Shown here piece by piece: positions 10,622 to 21,299 of a stretch of DNA of 64,000 nucleotides. Below the pieces are notes generated by a model. It was not told the origin of the DNA and searched no databases. It saw only the letters and a list, made by a program, of their open reading frames with translations. The stretch comes from Scylla paramamosain. Lineage: Eukaryota; Arthropoda; Malacostraca; Decapoda; Portunidae. Location: assembly GCF_035594125.1 (NCBI RefSeq), contig NC_087183.1, forward strand, positions 11,825,868 to 11,889,867, written 5' to 3'. A program made the position numbers and the translations under genes. Within the stretch, counting starts at the first letter, position 1, and every line of letters begins with the position of its first letter.

Positions 10622-10623
<2 letters not shown>

Positions 10624-10749
10624 ATATACCAGCAATTATAGCGGTGTATTTTACCGTCTTTTTTTATACTGTAGTTCGTTCTCCTAGTGCTGTGGTTCAT
10701 GTATTGTACTGCAGCGAGATCGAAGAGCCTAGTTTAGAAGTAAGGATCT

Positions 10750-11150
10750 GCTGCTGTTTGGAATCCTTTGCAGTTCCTGGTAATCCTTCCCGGTCGTTTT
10801 CATAGATATGTTGCTTATTGAAATCCTTGGAATGCCTTGTAATAACAGTTATAAGGTTCTTGTCTGAGATCATCTTGTAATTTTTTGTAATAGTCATCAT
10901 AGTTCTGCTTAAAATCCATTGCAATTCTTTGGGATATTTTCCTTCATAGGTCTTTTGCCTTTTGAAATCCATTATAATCCCTTTTAGTAAGAGACTTTCG
11001 TGGGTTTGCTTTTTAAAAATACTCCCTTTAAAGTCCTTTGTGATAAAATTTCGTGTTGCTTATTGAAATCTATTGTTATCCGTTCCGGTAGGGGTTCTCC
11101 TGCATCCGTTGCTATTTAAAATCACGGAAAGGCTTTGTGATCCCCCCGCA
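10750..11150. repeat. Degenerate minisatellite, period about 50 bp, seven or eight units
   Basis: Variants of TTGCTTATTGAAATCC recur near 10751, 10811, 10905, 10955, 11006, 11056 and 11109. The last four spacings are 50-53 bp and the 94-bp gap fits two units. Each unit continues with a CCTTTGTAATA-like segment. The array opens a minus-strand frame at 10697-10972 in which two 16-residue stretches resemble each other. The unit is not a multiple of three, so coding is unlikely. Confidence 0.75.
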
Positions 11151-11358
11151 GTAGTAAACGTGTTCATATCTAAGTCATAAAAGCGAGTGTCCATCCCTAT
11201 CACAGTGCCGCAGCTCCGCCTCAGCCTCGGTCGCCGCCAGGACTCGCCCGCTGCTTGTATTCCTTCCTCCACTTTCACACCTCATAAGCCTCGCTACCAA
11301 ATAATGCGGCCGCTGTCAGCTCACTGCACATCCCGCTCCCACTGCCTTGCTCTCACAT

Positions 11359-11388
11359 ACCACCACCACCACCACCACCACCACCACC
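11359..11388. repeat. (CCA)n microsatellite
   Basis: Perfect CCA run, about 40 bp before the next CT tract. Confidence 0.95.
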
Positions 11389-11426
11389 TTCAGCACTCTC
11401 CTTGCGGAAATATACAGCTCTAGTAA

Positions 11427-11430
<4 letters not shown>

Positions 11431-11518
<88 letters not shown>
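11431..11518. repeat. (CT)n microsatellite, 88 bp
   Basis: Perfect CT tract. Confidence 0.97.
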
Positions 11519-11520
<2 letters not shown>

Positions 11521-11786
11521 AAAAGAAAAATCCGACACTCCATTCTTCTCTCCCTCTCTCCATCCAACCGCCCTCATTCCATCACTCCGTTCTATCCCTG
11601 CCCTCGCATTCCCACTCACTCCCTGGTGGCGGGCGGAGTGCAGTCAGTATATAGCCGAAGTGTGCAGCACGAAATATAGCATCGGTAATAACAGTACCGC
11701 GCTAAGCACTTCCCCGACACGCCTATCATCACCGCCAATTTAATTATCGCTGTTGCTGCTGCTACCGCGTGAAACTGAACACCTAA

Positions 11787-11791
<5 letters not shown>

Positions 11792-11833
<42 letters not shown>
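11792..11833. repeat. (AC)n microsatellite
   Basis: Perfect AC tract. Confidence 0.97.
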
Positions 11834-11835
<2 letters not shown>

Positions 11836-12491
11836 AATACTCACCTGGGGATCCTCTTAATCACTCGACAGGTAAAAATTCGCTCGCTCCTTTCCACCAG
11901 AACAGTTTCCTCACAGCCACAGCAGCAGGAACTCTGGCCCTTCTTCTGCCTCGGGGACTCAGTAACGTGCGCATCCAGAAGCTTCAAATCCCTATGTTTC
12001 GAATTCCACGTGTGCTTCAAGGGTTCACGAGACACTAAATACTAAGAGGGAGGGATTCACACCTGGGTCGCACCTGTTTTAATTACCACGGAGGATAAGC
12101 TGAAGGATTTAGCTTTTTGGTATTCCCTCTGTTCCTTTTCTTTCCCTTCCTAATTGTGTATAAATGGAATGCACCCTCTTCTAACCCTCAAGGATTTTGT
12201 GAAAGGGTATTTTTCTTGACTCTTAAATATTTCGGTGTGTCAAAGTCCTTGGATTGACACTTCTATTGTTTCATGACTGTAAATTTGAGAATTGTTTATT
12301 TTCATATGTTCTTGTGTGTATCACAGCTCTGCAGAAATGTGACACTGGATTTTTTTGGGGGGAGTGGTGGTGTGGCGTAACAGGGAGTCAGATGTATGTG
12401 AGATTCTCTGCATTGTTTTATGTTTGTAAGAAGGCGAGTGTGTTGTGATATTTGAGGAGAGAGATACATTGTGTAAGGCCTCACAGAGCTC

Positions 12492-12493
<2 letters not shown>

Positions 12494-12552
<59 letters not shown>
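12494..12552. repeat. (CT)n microsatellite
   Basis: Perfect CT tract. Confidence 0.97.
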
Positions 12553-12555
<3 letters not shown>

Positions 12556-12559
12556 CACT

Positions 12560-13870
12560 ACCCAGCACACGGCGTGATCTTTAAGGCCTTATGTTTGAGC
12601 TTCTAACTGGAAATGACAGTCTAATTTACTTCCATGACGCTTGATGTTTGATCTGAGCAAGCTGACGTGGCATTACTGGGGATACAAGTCCGGTCATTAC
12701 TAAGTTTCAAGTGTGAGCGTTTCATGACACTTTGCATCGCCAGTGTCTTTCATAGTTACACTCTGGATTATGTTCCTTTCTGTTCAAGTTATGCGAGTTA
12801 CTCTTTTCATAATTATAGTCTGTTCATTTGTGAGTTTGCACATGGCTGTTTTGTTAAGTTGAAGGGGAAGTCAGAGTATTAACCGTTTCACTGCCTGACA
12901 AATGCTTTCATACATCCACCTATGAGTTTTTAGACACATGTGCTACAGTCTCTTTAATAGTTCTGTAACGTAGAAAAGACAAAATTTGCCTTTATACGCT
13001 TTTTTTTCTTTCCATAACCATGCAAACAACTTTTATAGAACTCTGAATGTTAACAAAGGAAGACCATAACAGAGTCAGTCTTAAAATTTCAGGAGTTTTC
13101 ATCGCGTATTCACTGAGTCATTACCTTAAGCCATCAGGTAATATATGTATCTTTATTGACAACAATATATCAAGCTCGAAATAAAAACAAAAATTTTCGT
13201 CCAACATAGAATTAAACAAGCGCTCTCTAATAGGTACAGGACGAAACGAGCATTAGACAAGTATAACAAAACAGCGCCTGACGGAGCGTGGACGGGCGCT
13301 CAGACAAGAATACCTGGAGGCACCTGTGGCATTGTATGAAACGAGGGCAAAGATCAAGGAAAAAACGCAGGAGGAGCACAGACGCGGGTCATTAGCACAG
13401 AGGTTAATTAGGGTTTTTAAAGGCGAGGAGTGAAAGATGTTATAGCCGCTGCTTGTTTGTTTACTGCCTTGTTTAGCTGGCCCGGGTTTTGTGAGCGTGT
13501 GCGTAGCTTTCCCTTGTGCATTTCGTCTGTTCCTCCACTTTGTTTTGCATCGCATTGTTTTCCTTCTCCTTGTTTATTTCAGGCAGTGCTTCTCCCTTTT
13601 GTACTATGATGTGTGTTGCCTTTGTGCTGCTCTCGCTTGTTTTGCATGACTGCCTGCCGCCTGTACTGCCTGCACCTCGCCTCGCCGCTGATTCGCGCTG
13701 TTTTTACTCTCAACTTCAGCGCTTTGGACTCAAGGTGACCCGGTTAAGACACGTATTTGCTCAAGTGGGGCGGAAGGCAAGGGGGGTGGAGGGCGTAGTG
13801 ACACGGTATAGAATTAGGAGGAGGAAGACGAACGACGTGTATTTCCGCTCATTTCCCCAGAGCACTTAAC
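12560..13870. other. Complex intergenic sequence, nothing recognised
   Basis: Mixed-composition DNA with a few frames up to 117 codons and no recognisable domain. At 12884-13010 a TTAACCGTTTCACTGCC motif and following text resemble the units at 18120-18510, suggesting a dispersed copy of that repeat. Confidence 0.4.
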
Positions 13871-13872
13871 CC

Positions 13873-13925
13873 TGGAGGAAGAGGAGGAGGAGGAGGAGGA
13901 GGAGGAGGAGGAGGAGGAGGAGGAG
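13873..13925. repeat. (GGA)n microsatellite
   Basis: GGA tract followed by GCA units to about 13945. Confidence 0.95.
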
Positions 13926-14063
13926 CAGCACCAGCAGCAGCAGCAAGAGGGAAGGACAGATATGGACAAGGAAACTTTTCTTGCACTAAACAAGTCAAAG
14001 AAAACCGCTTTGTTTCAGAGGCAGAGGCAAGAAGCAACTTAGTTCATGGTTGGTTAGGCGTTT

Positions 14064-14065
<2 letters not shown>

Positions 14066-14155
<90 letters not shown>
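14066..14155. repeat. (GA)n microsatellite, 90 bp
   Basis: Perfect GA tract. Confidence 0.97.
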
Positions 14156-14158
<3 letters not shown>

Positions 14159-14288
14159 GTGAATGGGTGAGGAAAAAGACCAAAGTTTTGCTGGTATCGT
14201 ATATCTGGTCAACTTGAGAGGGGGAGAAAAATATGATTACAAATGGACCCGAGGAGCGAGATGGGTCGCAGCGCACTAAGTAAAATGG

Positions 14289-14289
<1 letters not shown>

Positions 14290-14365
<76 letters not shown>
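14290..14365. repeat. (GA)n microsatellite, 76 bp
   Basis: Perfect GA tract, second of a pair in 300 bp. Confidence 0.97.
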
Positions 14366-14369
<4 letters not shown>

Positions 14370-14466
14370 ATTTATCGCGTCAATCGAAACACTGGAAATT
14401 CGGTGGACAAGATGCGGGAGAAGAGAAAATTGAACACACTCACCGCGATTACCTGCAGCTTGGGCG

Positions 14467-14506
14467 AGGAGGAGGAGGAGGAGGAGGAGGAGGAGGAGGA
14501 GGAAGA
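14467..14506. repeat. (GGA)n microsatellite
   Basis: Perfect GGA tract, with an (A)15 run at about 14572-14586 downstream. Confidence 0.95.
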
Positions 14507-14616
14507 GAGCAATGTCCTCGAAGTGTGTATCCATTCCTCCACCGACACACACCCACCAAGAAACAAAAGTAAAAAAAAAAAAAAAATCTACTAGTTAAGA
14601 TTAAATAAGTCTTTTT

Positions 14617-14806
14617 CTTTTCCTTCTTCCTCTTCCTCTTCTCCTTCTTCTTCTCCTCCTCCTTCTCCTTCTCCTTCTCCTTCTCCTTCTCCTCCTTCTC
14701 CTTCTCCTTCTCCTTCTCCTTCTTCTCCTCCTTCTCCTTCTCCTTCTCCTTCTCCTTCTCCTTCTCCTTCTCCTCCTCCTCCTCCTCCTCCTCCTCCTCT
14801 TCCTCA
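14617..14806. repeat. (TTCTCC)n and (CTC)n compound tract, about 190 bp
   Basis: A hexanucleotide TTCTCC/CTTCTC array grades into a CTC array. On the minus strand it reads as a poly-Arg frame. Confidence 0.95.
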
Positions 14807-14819
14807 CCTGGGGACTGTA

Positions 14820-16080
14820 ACCTGTGTTTCTCTTCGTGTCTCGACCCACCTGTTTCATCCTTTCTTCCTCCTCTTTTCCTTACTTATTCTCCTTCTCTTT
14901 CACTTATTCCTCTTTGTCTCTATCCTTTAATCCTATTTATTCGGTGTTTCTTTTCTGCCTGCTTTATTTCTTTTTCCCTGTGTTCTCTTTCTCCTTGTCT
15001 TTATCCCTCTCTGTCTTATGTGTTCTTTATTTCTTTCCTCTATCTTTTATTTCCCCCCTCTCACCTCGTTTCTTCTTATCTCCCTTGCTTCGTTCCTCCC
15101 ATTCTTTCCTACCTTCCTCATCTTCACCTTCCATTTTCTTTAGTCTCTCTTTTGTTCTTTATTTCTTTCTTTCTTCCTTTACCTCTTTTCTTCCTCTCCT
15201 TTATATGCTTATCCGCTTCACTCCCTTATTCGCTTTTCGTTTTCCTTCATCCCATTCTTATCTCCTTTTCTATCTTCCTTTCTTCCACTATATCCTCTTT
15301 ATTTTCGTCCTTCCTTCCTTCATCTCCTTATCTTCTTTACTCTTTTCCTCCCTTTGTTCGTATCTCTTTTTCTTCCTCCTCTTTCCTTATTTTCTTCTCT
15401 ACCATTTCCTTCTCCCTATAGCAGCTTTTCCTTCTTTTTTCCTCTTCTTATTCTTTTCTCTTCTCATTGTTTGCTCTTTTCTTTTCCCCTCCTCCTTTTG
15501 TTGCTCCTCCCCTCCTTTTCTTCCCTCATTCTTCGCTTTTTTCTTTTTGTTTCCTTTTCCTACAGTATCCTTCTCCTTTCTTTCCCTTTCCTCATCTTTT
15601 CCCTTCCCTTCTCTATTCTCCATCCTTTCCCTATTTTCTTTCCTTTTCCTTCCTTTCTTATCTTTCTATTCTGTTTTCATCTCTTTCATCCTCCTATTCC
15701 CCATCCTGGCTGATCTCCTCTCCTTCTCCTTTTCCTCTCCTTGTCTTCATCCTCCCTCCCTTTCTCTTCTGTTTCATCTCCTGTTTTTACTTCTTCCTTC
15801 GCTCCTCCTCCTTTTTTTTCTCTCCTTCTTTTCATCCTCCGTCCCTTTACCTTCTGTTTCATTTCCCTTTTTGACCTGTTGCTTTTCTCATTTTTCTTTC
15901 CTTTTCTACATCCTTCTTTCCTTTCCTTTCCGTTTCATTCCCCTCCTTGACCTCCTCCTTCATTCATCCTTTTCCTTTCCTTCTTTTCATCCTCCCTCCC
16001 TTTCCTTTCTGTTTCATTCTCTATCCCGACCTCTTCCTCCTCCTCCTCCTCTTTCTGCTATGCTGTCCTGTCTCTCTTCC
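14820..16080. other. 1.26-kb polypyrimidine tract on the plus strand
   Basis: The plus strand is almost entirely C and T. It opens a 420-codon frame made of F, L, S and P only because stop codons require A or G. I therefore do not call it a gene. Such a long homopurine-homopyrimidine tract can form triplex DNA in principle. Confidence 0.85.
15740..16050. repeat. Pyrimidine-rich minisatellite, period 76-85 bp, four units
   Basis: TTCATCCTCC-like starts at about 15746, 15831, 15907 and 15986 are each followed by TCCCTTTNCCTTCTGTTTCAT and a GACCT-like segment. The array sits at the end of the polypyrimidine tract. Confidence 0.75.
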
Positions 16081-16103
16081 CTGTAGCTAGTTAGAAGTAG
16101 TTA

Positions 16104-16145
16104 CCAAACAGCCTTGCAAGGACCAAAAGGTCTGTTGCTGTTTGG
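16104..16145. repeat. Imperfect hairpin, 9-bp outer stem
   Basis: CCAAACAGC at 16104 pairs with GCTGTTTGG ending at 16145, with an inner GACC-AAAA-GGTC stem-loop. The surrounding text resembles a dispersed repeat I associate with decapod genomes, followed by two TTCCTTTGTAT units. That association is from memory only. Confidence 0.6.
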
Positions 16146-16329
16146 CCTTCCTTTGTATTCCTTTGTATTCCTCATCCTCCTCCTCTATTCTCTCCCTCTC
16201 CCACATCTTTCTTCTCTCCCTCTCCCGCGAAACGACCTTGGTAACGGCTGGCAAATTCTGGAAACTGTCTATGAATTCGATTGGAAAGTGTAGCGTCTCA
16301 CTGCCTGCTCTGTTTACCCGCCGCTCGAG

Positions 16330-16440
16330 TCCCGCCCACCACTGCCCCGTCCGGATTTTTATTAAACATTTGCGAGGGAGTATTTAAAGGCCCGGCGGCG
16401 GCGGTGGCAGCATCGGCGAGGCTCGGGAATAAATCGCAGG
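16330..16440 (+). promoter_or_regulatory. TATA-like box with GC-rich downstream (candidate only)
   Basis: TATTTAAAGG at about 16381 is followed by a GGCGGCGGCGG-rich, CpG-rich stretch and then an AATAAA-containing sequence. The layout resembles a core promoter with GC-rich 5' leader, but no coding frame follows. Chance is a serious alternative. Confidence 0.15.
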
Positions 16441-16518
16441 TAGAACCAAAGAACCGATAGCAGATTTCCTCACTCTTTTTGCTGTACTGGCGGGGGCTAC
16501 CTTGCTTTATGGATTTTG

Positions 16519-16559
16519 CAGGAGGAGGAGGAGGAGGAGGAGGAGGAGGAGGAGGAGTA
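16519..16559. repeat. (GGA)n microsatellite
   Basis: Perfect GGA tract. Confidence 0.95.
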
Positions 16560-16711
16560 GATGTAGCAGTAGGGAAGTGGAGTAATTGCCTGCATACCTG
16601 TGCGTACCTGTGTTATGAAAGGTGTTGATTGGTATTTGGGTCTTATTTTTTATTTTTTTTGGGGGGGGCGGGAGAAAGGATTGATGTTTGGATAGGTGGT
16701 CAGATGGGTTG

Positions 16712-16860
16712 GTAGATAGATAGAGAAACAGATAGATAGATGGATAGATAGACAGGCAAGCGGGTAGATAGATAAATAGAGATAAATAGATAAATAGATA
16801 CAGGTAGGCAGATAGATAGATAGATAGATGGATGGATGGATAGTTAAATAGATAGATGTT
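16712..16860. repeat. (TAGA)n-type imperfect tetranucleotide tract
   Basis: TAGATAGA units mixed with TAGG and GATG variants over about 150 bp. Confidence 0.9.
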
Positions 16861-16884
16861 CACTGGTCACAAATACATTAAAGT

Positions 16885-16885
<1 letters not shown>

Positions 16886-16921
<36 letters not shown>
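16886..16921. repeat. (CA)n microsatellite
   Basis: Perfect CA tract. Confidence 0.97.
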
Positions 16922-16924
<3 letters not shown>

Positions 16925-17289
16925 TTCTTGGTTTTGCTTTACACCAATACCTCGGGATGACAAACAGAATGCGGACAGAAATAAGAATTTTACAAGATTA
17001 TGGTAAGAGTCTTTTGTACTCTTCACTAGTATGCTGTTTCTTTTCATCCTCTCACTGTGTACTCTTTAAACTCATTATCATTGTTAATTTGGCGAGAATT
17101 GTGTGCCGCGTTTTCTGTTGCTTTATTTTCATTTTTTCTTTTTTTTCGATTTTCTTTTTTATCTTTATGCATAATTTTCGTTGTCTCGTGTAATGTATTC
17201 CTTTGTGTTACCTTAATTTCTTGTTTCGTGTCTATTTGTTTCAGTGTTTTTGTGCTGTTGTTATTATTCTCGTGAGTCTTCATTTTTGT

Positions 17290-17890
17290 ATTTATTTCTT
17301 TGCAGTTGATGTTTTACTGTGTTATTCTTACTTCATGGTTCTTTCTTCTGTCTACGTTTTTCCTCTTCATTCCTTTATCTTTCCGTTCTTTGTTGGGTAT
17401 ACGTCTCGTCTTTTTTTTTTTTCATTATTTGTTTCTTGTTTTCTCTTTGACTACATTTTTTTTTTCCTTTTTTTCATTGATGTATCTTTCCGTTCATTTA
17501 TTTTTTTATCCTTTTTGTTCCTCATTTTCTTTTTTGATCTATAGTTTTCTTTTCCATTCTTTTAATTTTCTATTGTGTAAATGTTCTGTTTTTTTTATTT
17601 TCCTGTTTGTTCCAAGTATTCTTCTTTTTTTCTACAGTTTTCTTCCTTTTTTTCATTCCTGTATTTTTCGTCTTATTTTTTATTATCCTTTTCGTTCCTC
17701 ATTTTCGTTTTTGGTGTACAGTTCTCCTCTTTTCATTTTCCTATATTTCCGTTTTTATTGTGTGTCTCTTTATTTTCTCTTTTGTTTACATTTTTCTTTT
17801 TCATCCCTTTTTCAAAACATCACTGTTCTTGTGTGTATTTCCTTTCTTTATTTTCTGTTCCTCGTGCACATCTCTCCCACGCTCCCTGAC
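17290..17890. repeat. T-rich tandem duplication, period about 177 bp
   Basis: The stretch at about 17467-17555 (CCTTTTTTTCATTGATGTAT and on) is repeated at about 17645-17730. Both copies share ATCCTTTT, GTTCCTCATTTTC and a TAGTTTTC-like end. TGTGTGTCTC/TTTGTTTACAT-like pieces suggest partial further copies. Frames here are rich in F, L, S and I and are not credible genes. Confidence 0.7.
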
Positions 17891-18119
17891 CCACGCTCCT
17901 AAATCTGCCTGGCAACACGACGCCCTCTGGAGGCTACACTGTCTCTTAATTCTTCCCTTTCTCGCCTCCCATTTTTCCCTCAGATCCTGCGTCTCCTCCC
18001 CTCCCGGCCAGACTCGTTCCTGTTATGGGTATCCGGCGCTAGATTATTTATGAGAGAGGGAAGAGAGAGTAACATTTTTAAGGCATTTTAAGTATGTGGA
18101 GTAAGAGGCTCTTTTTAAC

Positions 18120-18510
18120 TTTAACCCTTTCGCTGCCATATTTATTTTTTTTTAAGAGTCATATATTTTTCAGGCATTTATTTGTTTATTTGTCTTGTGC
18201 AGTTGTCCTTATATAATACAAGGAACAAAATCTACTTCTTGCTTTGTTTAAATCTTTCAATGCCAGATTTTTTTTCTTTTTTTTTTTGTCATAATCTTAT
18301 ATTTTGCCTACACTTATTTTTTTTTATTGCAGTCTCAGTCCTGTGTAGTAGTTCTTATATAGTGCAGTACGAAGACAGTAACTTCCTATTCCGTTTAGCT
18401 CTTTCACTGCAAGACTGTTTTCTTTAATTACTTTTTTTTGCTCTTTTGTATTATTCTAGTTCCTATATAGTACGAAAGACAAAAGTAACCTCCTATCCAC
18501 TTTTTTTCCT
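18120..18510. repeat. Degenerate tandem repeat, period 110-150 bp, three units
   Basis: CTTTCNCTGCCA-like motifs recur at about 18125, 18253 and 18404. AGTT(G)TCCTTATATA-like motifs recur at about 18202, 18347 and 18456. The order is kept, so these are decayed tandem units. Confidence 0.65.
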
Positions 18511-18950
18511 TATTATTATCATTATTGTCAGTGGAGATAACTATTTGTTTATTTATTTATTAATTTATTCATTTATCTGTTTGCGTATTTATTCATTTAT
18601 TTATTCAGGTATTCAATGCTAACAAAAAAACGATCCTTGCAATTGAAACAGTTAAAGTTTTATTCTCCTCCCACAGATCTGGCGTCGCAAAGGAGCAATA
18701 CAACGGTGAGTAGAGCGCTTCTCTGTATTGCTGTCAGTTTTTTTACACGACGCTTTCCCTTTGACGTCTTTCCTCCCCGCCGTGAGTACCGCGCCGCTAT
18801 AGTCCTTTATCTTTATTTATTTCGGTGTTCCTAACGGCGGGACATTACACGCTCCCTGCTCCTCCGCCGATGAGGAGTGGAATGTGAGCGAGAATGAGAA
18901 CATTTATTTTTGTCGATGTGTAACTGCACGGCCGGCCACTTTCTCATTCT

Positions 18951-18952
<2 letters not shown>

Positions 18953-19006
<54 letters not shown>
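18953..19006. repeat. (GT)n microsatellite
   Basis: Perfect GT tract. Confidence 0.97.
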
Positions 19007-19007
<1 letters not shown>

Positions 19008-19204
19008 ACTTCTTACCCTATCAACGCTTCCCTTCCTGCTGCCGTTCCCTTCCCGTCCCTCACCCCGCGTCGCTCCTCGTAGCAGAGCGTGCCCTCATCA
19101 CCATCCAGCCGCGTCCTACTCGTTCCATAACTCAGAGTAGTGCTGGAGGCTCGCGGCACAGCGGAGCCTGAGGGATGGAGGTCGCTTATCTTATACCTTA
19201 TACG

Positions 19205-19410
19205 GGGACAGCATGAAACTGGATAAAGACCCTTGGAAGCAATCAGGAGGACCTCTAAAACACTGGAACCAATCATAAAAGCTGCAGGAAACCTGGAAAC
19301 AGCCACAAGGACTTCCTGAAACTCTTGAACCAAGCACAAGGGCCTCCGGAAACCTGGATGAAGTATAAGAAATCCAATCCTGGAATTCACAAGAACACGT
19401 AGGAACGAAG
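19205..19410. repeat. Minisatellite, period 30-31 bp, about six units
   Basis: GGAANCNA-like starts at 19235, 19265, 19295, 19326 and 19356, with a further partial start at 19382, are each followed by a CACAAGGACNTCCNGAAACNCT-like body. Spacings are 30, 30, 31 and 30 bp. Because the unit is close to a multiple of three it opens frames on the minus strand with an internal 10-residue periodicity. I treat those as by-products. Confidence 0.8.
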
Positions 19411-19859
19411 AAATACCAGGAAATCACAACTGGATTACTGACGAAGGTACGTATCTATGAAACTGTATGGAAAAATCTTCACTGTGCATACCTACCGTAC
19501 CTTAATCGGCTTAACTTTAACCTTAACCCCGTCTCTCTCTCCATCAGACTCTTCCTGCCTCTCCCTCTCGATGTCGTGACCTCATTCCCGGCCCTCCTAT
19601 CAGCCATCATCCTGGAGACACACAGGGGCCAAGGACACGCGAGAGCAGCACCGCATAAAGTCTTGTCTTAAAGAATAACCTGATCTCCGCGTCACTGCTC
19701 CGCCTCCCTCCTATACCTGCTGGATGAAACTCAAGCCTCACAGGGCGGGGGTGTGTAGTGACGAGAACTTAACTTCCTCTTCGTATCGGAAACTCGTCCA
19801 CCTGAGAGGAAATGTCTCTTGCTGCCGAGCGAAATATGAGGTACGTTTAAAAATAAGGA

Positions 19860-20285
19860 AAATGTTGCAGAGGGAAGGAAAAAGAGAGTTTGTTAGGGGA
19901 TATGTAAATAAGGAAGGTGTGGTGAAAATAGGGAATAGAGAATAAAATAAGGACGATATGTGGAGAGATAAATATAGAGATAAGGGAAGATGAGAAAAGA
20001 ATGGAATGTTACCGAAGGGAGGGAAAAAGGGAGTTTGGTGGGAGGATGTAAATAAAAGTGTGGCGAAATAGGGAATAAAGGATAAATTAAGGACGATGTT
20101 GGGATATAGAAAAATAGAGTTGTGAGGAAGATAAAATAGAAAGGAATGCAATAAACTATGAAAAAGATTATAAGTAAGAAAGGTATGGGGAAAAAATGTG
20201 GGATAAAAAATGGAGTTGTGCTGAGATAGAAAAACAGAGATGTGGAAAAGACGGAGAAGAAGGGAATACAATAGACTATGAAAAG
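19860..20285. repeat. Purine-rich degenerate tandem repeat, period 120-144 bp
   Basis: AATGTTGCAGAGGGAAGGAA at 19861 recurs as AATGTTACCGAAGGGAGGGA at 20005, with the text between conserved. A further unit aligns 20101-20160 to 20221-20280 at exactly 120 bp with the shared end AATA(A/G)ACTATG. Confidence 0.75.
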
Positions 20286-20659
20286 AAGAGCGCCTTGAAA
20301 GATGTGGAGAAGGTTAGAATAAAAAAAATAGGGAAAATAAGGACAAAAAAAATAAATGTGTGGCAGATAAATTCAAGGAAGACACAAAAAAGAAAGGACC
20401 TCGAAAAAAATTCCTTGTTTTACTTACCTGGCTTCATGTATTTACTCTGTCTCTTAAAATCTTACATCTATATTTGCCTGATAAAAAAAAAAAAGGGAGG
20501 TAGAAGGGAATACAAAACAAAAAGTAAACAGAAAAATTATACCTTAAAGAATGATTTTTCTCTTCATTGTAACACATTTGCTCGTATTTTCATTCATGTC
20601 ATTAGTTTTCTGTATCTTTACTTCTTATCTCCGCCGTTTTCATATAAAGATGAAAAAAA

Positions 20660-21115
20660 AAAAAGACTGATTAACTGATTAACACAATATGGCGCCTGTT
20701 GATCTTAATACTAATAATTTAATAAAAGAAAACTGAATAAAAGGGAACAATGAACTACTGACCGTCTGACTGATTAAATTTCTACACTACAAGAAAATCT
20801 GACACTGATATTGAACAAGCAGAAGAAAAATCCATCACAAAGGCTAATTTTACCAATACTAGCAAACTACATGCGAGGGAACAAAACAGAGAAAACAATG
20901 GCCATCTGACTCACTGACTGATTACATTTCGCCGTTACAAGGCAGCCATAATGCACTATAGAGGAAGCGGCATAATATTTTATAACATGAGTATCTGCAA
21001 ATCTTATAATAAACTTAATAAATACTTAATAAACGAAGAGAGAACAATGCCCGACTGACTGACTGACTGACTGATTAAATTTCGCCGCTACAAGGCAGTC
21101 ATATGGCGCCGGTTA
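20660..21115. repeat. Degenerate tandem repeat, period about 150 bp
   Basis: GACTGATTAAATTTCGCCG-like motifs occur at 20768, 20916 and 21069 (spacings 148 and 153 bp) with an incomplete unit at 20665. The later units continue with TACAAGGCAG and CATA, and the outer two with ATATGGCGCC. Local GACT slippage extends the last unit. Confidence 0.75.
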
Positions 21116-21299
21116 GGGGGTAGAGGGGGGCGGGGGCAGGATCCAGTCGTCTAATAGCACAGAGGCATCAGCTCGTTGTGTCTGGGTAATGAAGAGGAAC
21201 CACACGCAATAAAGCCCTAATGGATTCAAGTCCCGAAGGTCACTGAGCCCTTGGACGCCGCCTGCTCGGGACCTTCAAGAGAACCCAGGCGTAGAAAAC

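Noticed and set aside
14824..16086. 420-codon plus-strand frame, the longest in the window
   Set aside because: The DNA is almost only C and T, so stop codons cannot occur. The product is only F, L, S, P and similar residues.
20660..21115. CRISPR-like array
   Set aside because: The units are about 150 bp, diverged throughout and tandem without unique spacers; the genome is eukaryotic.
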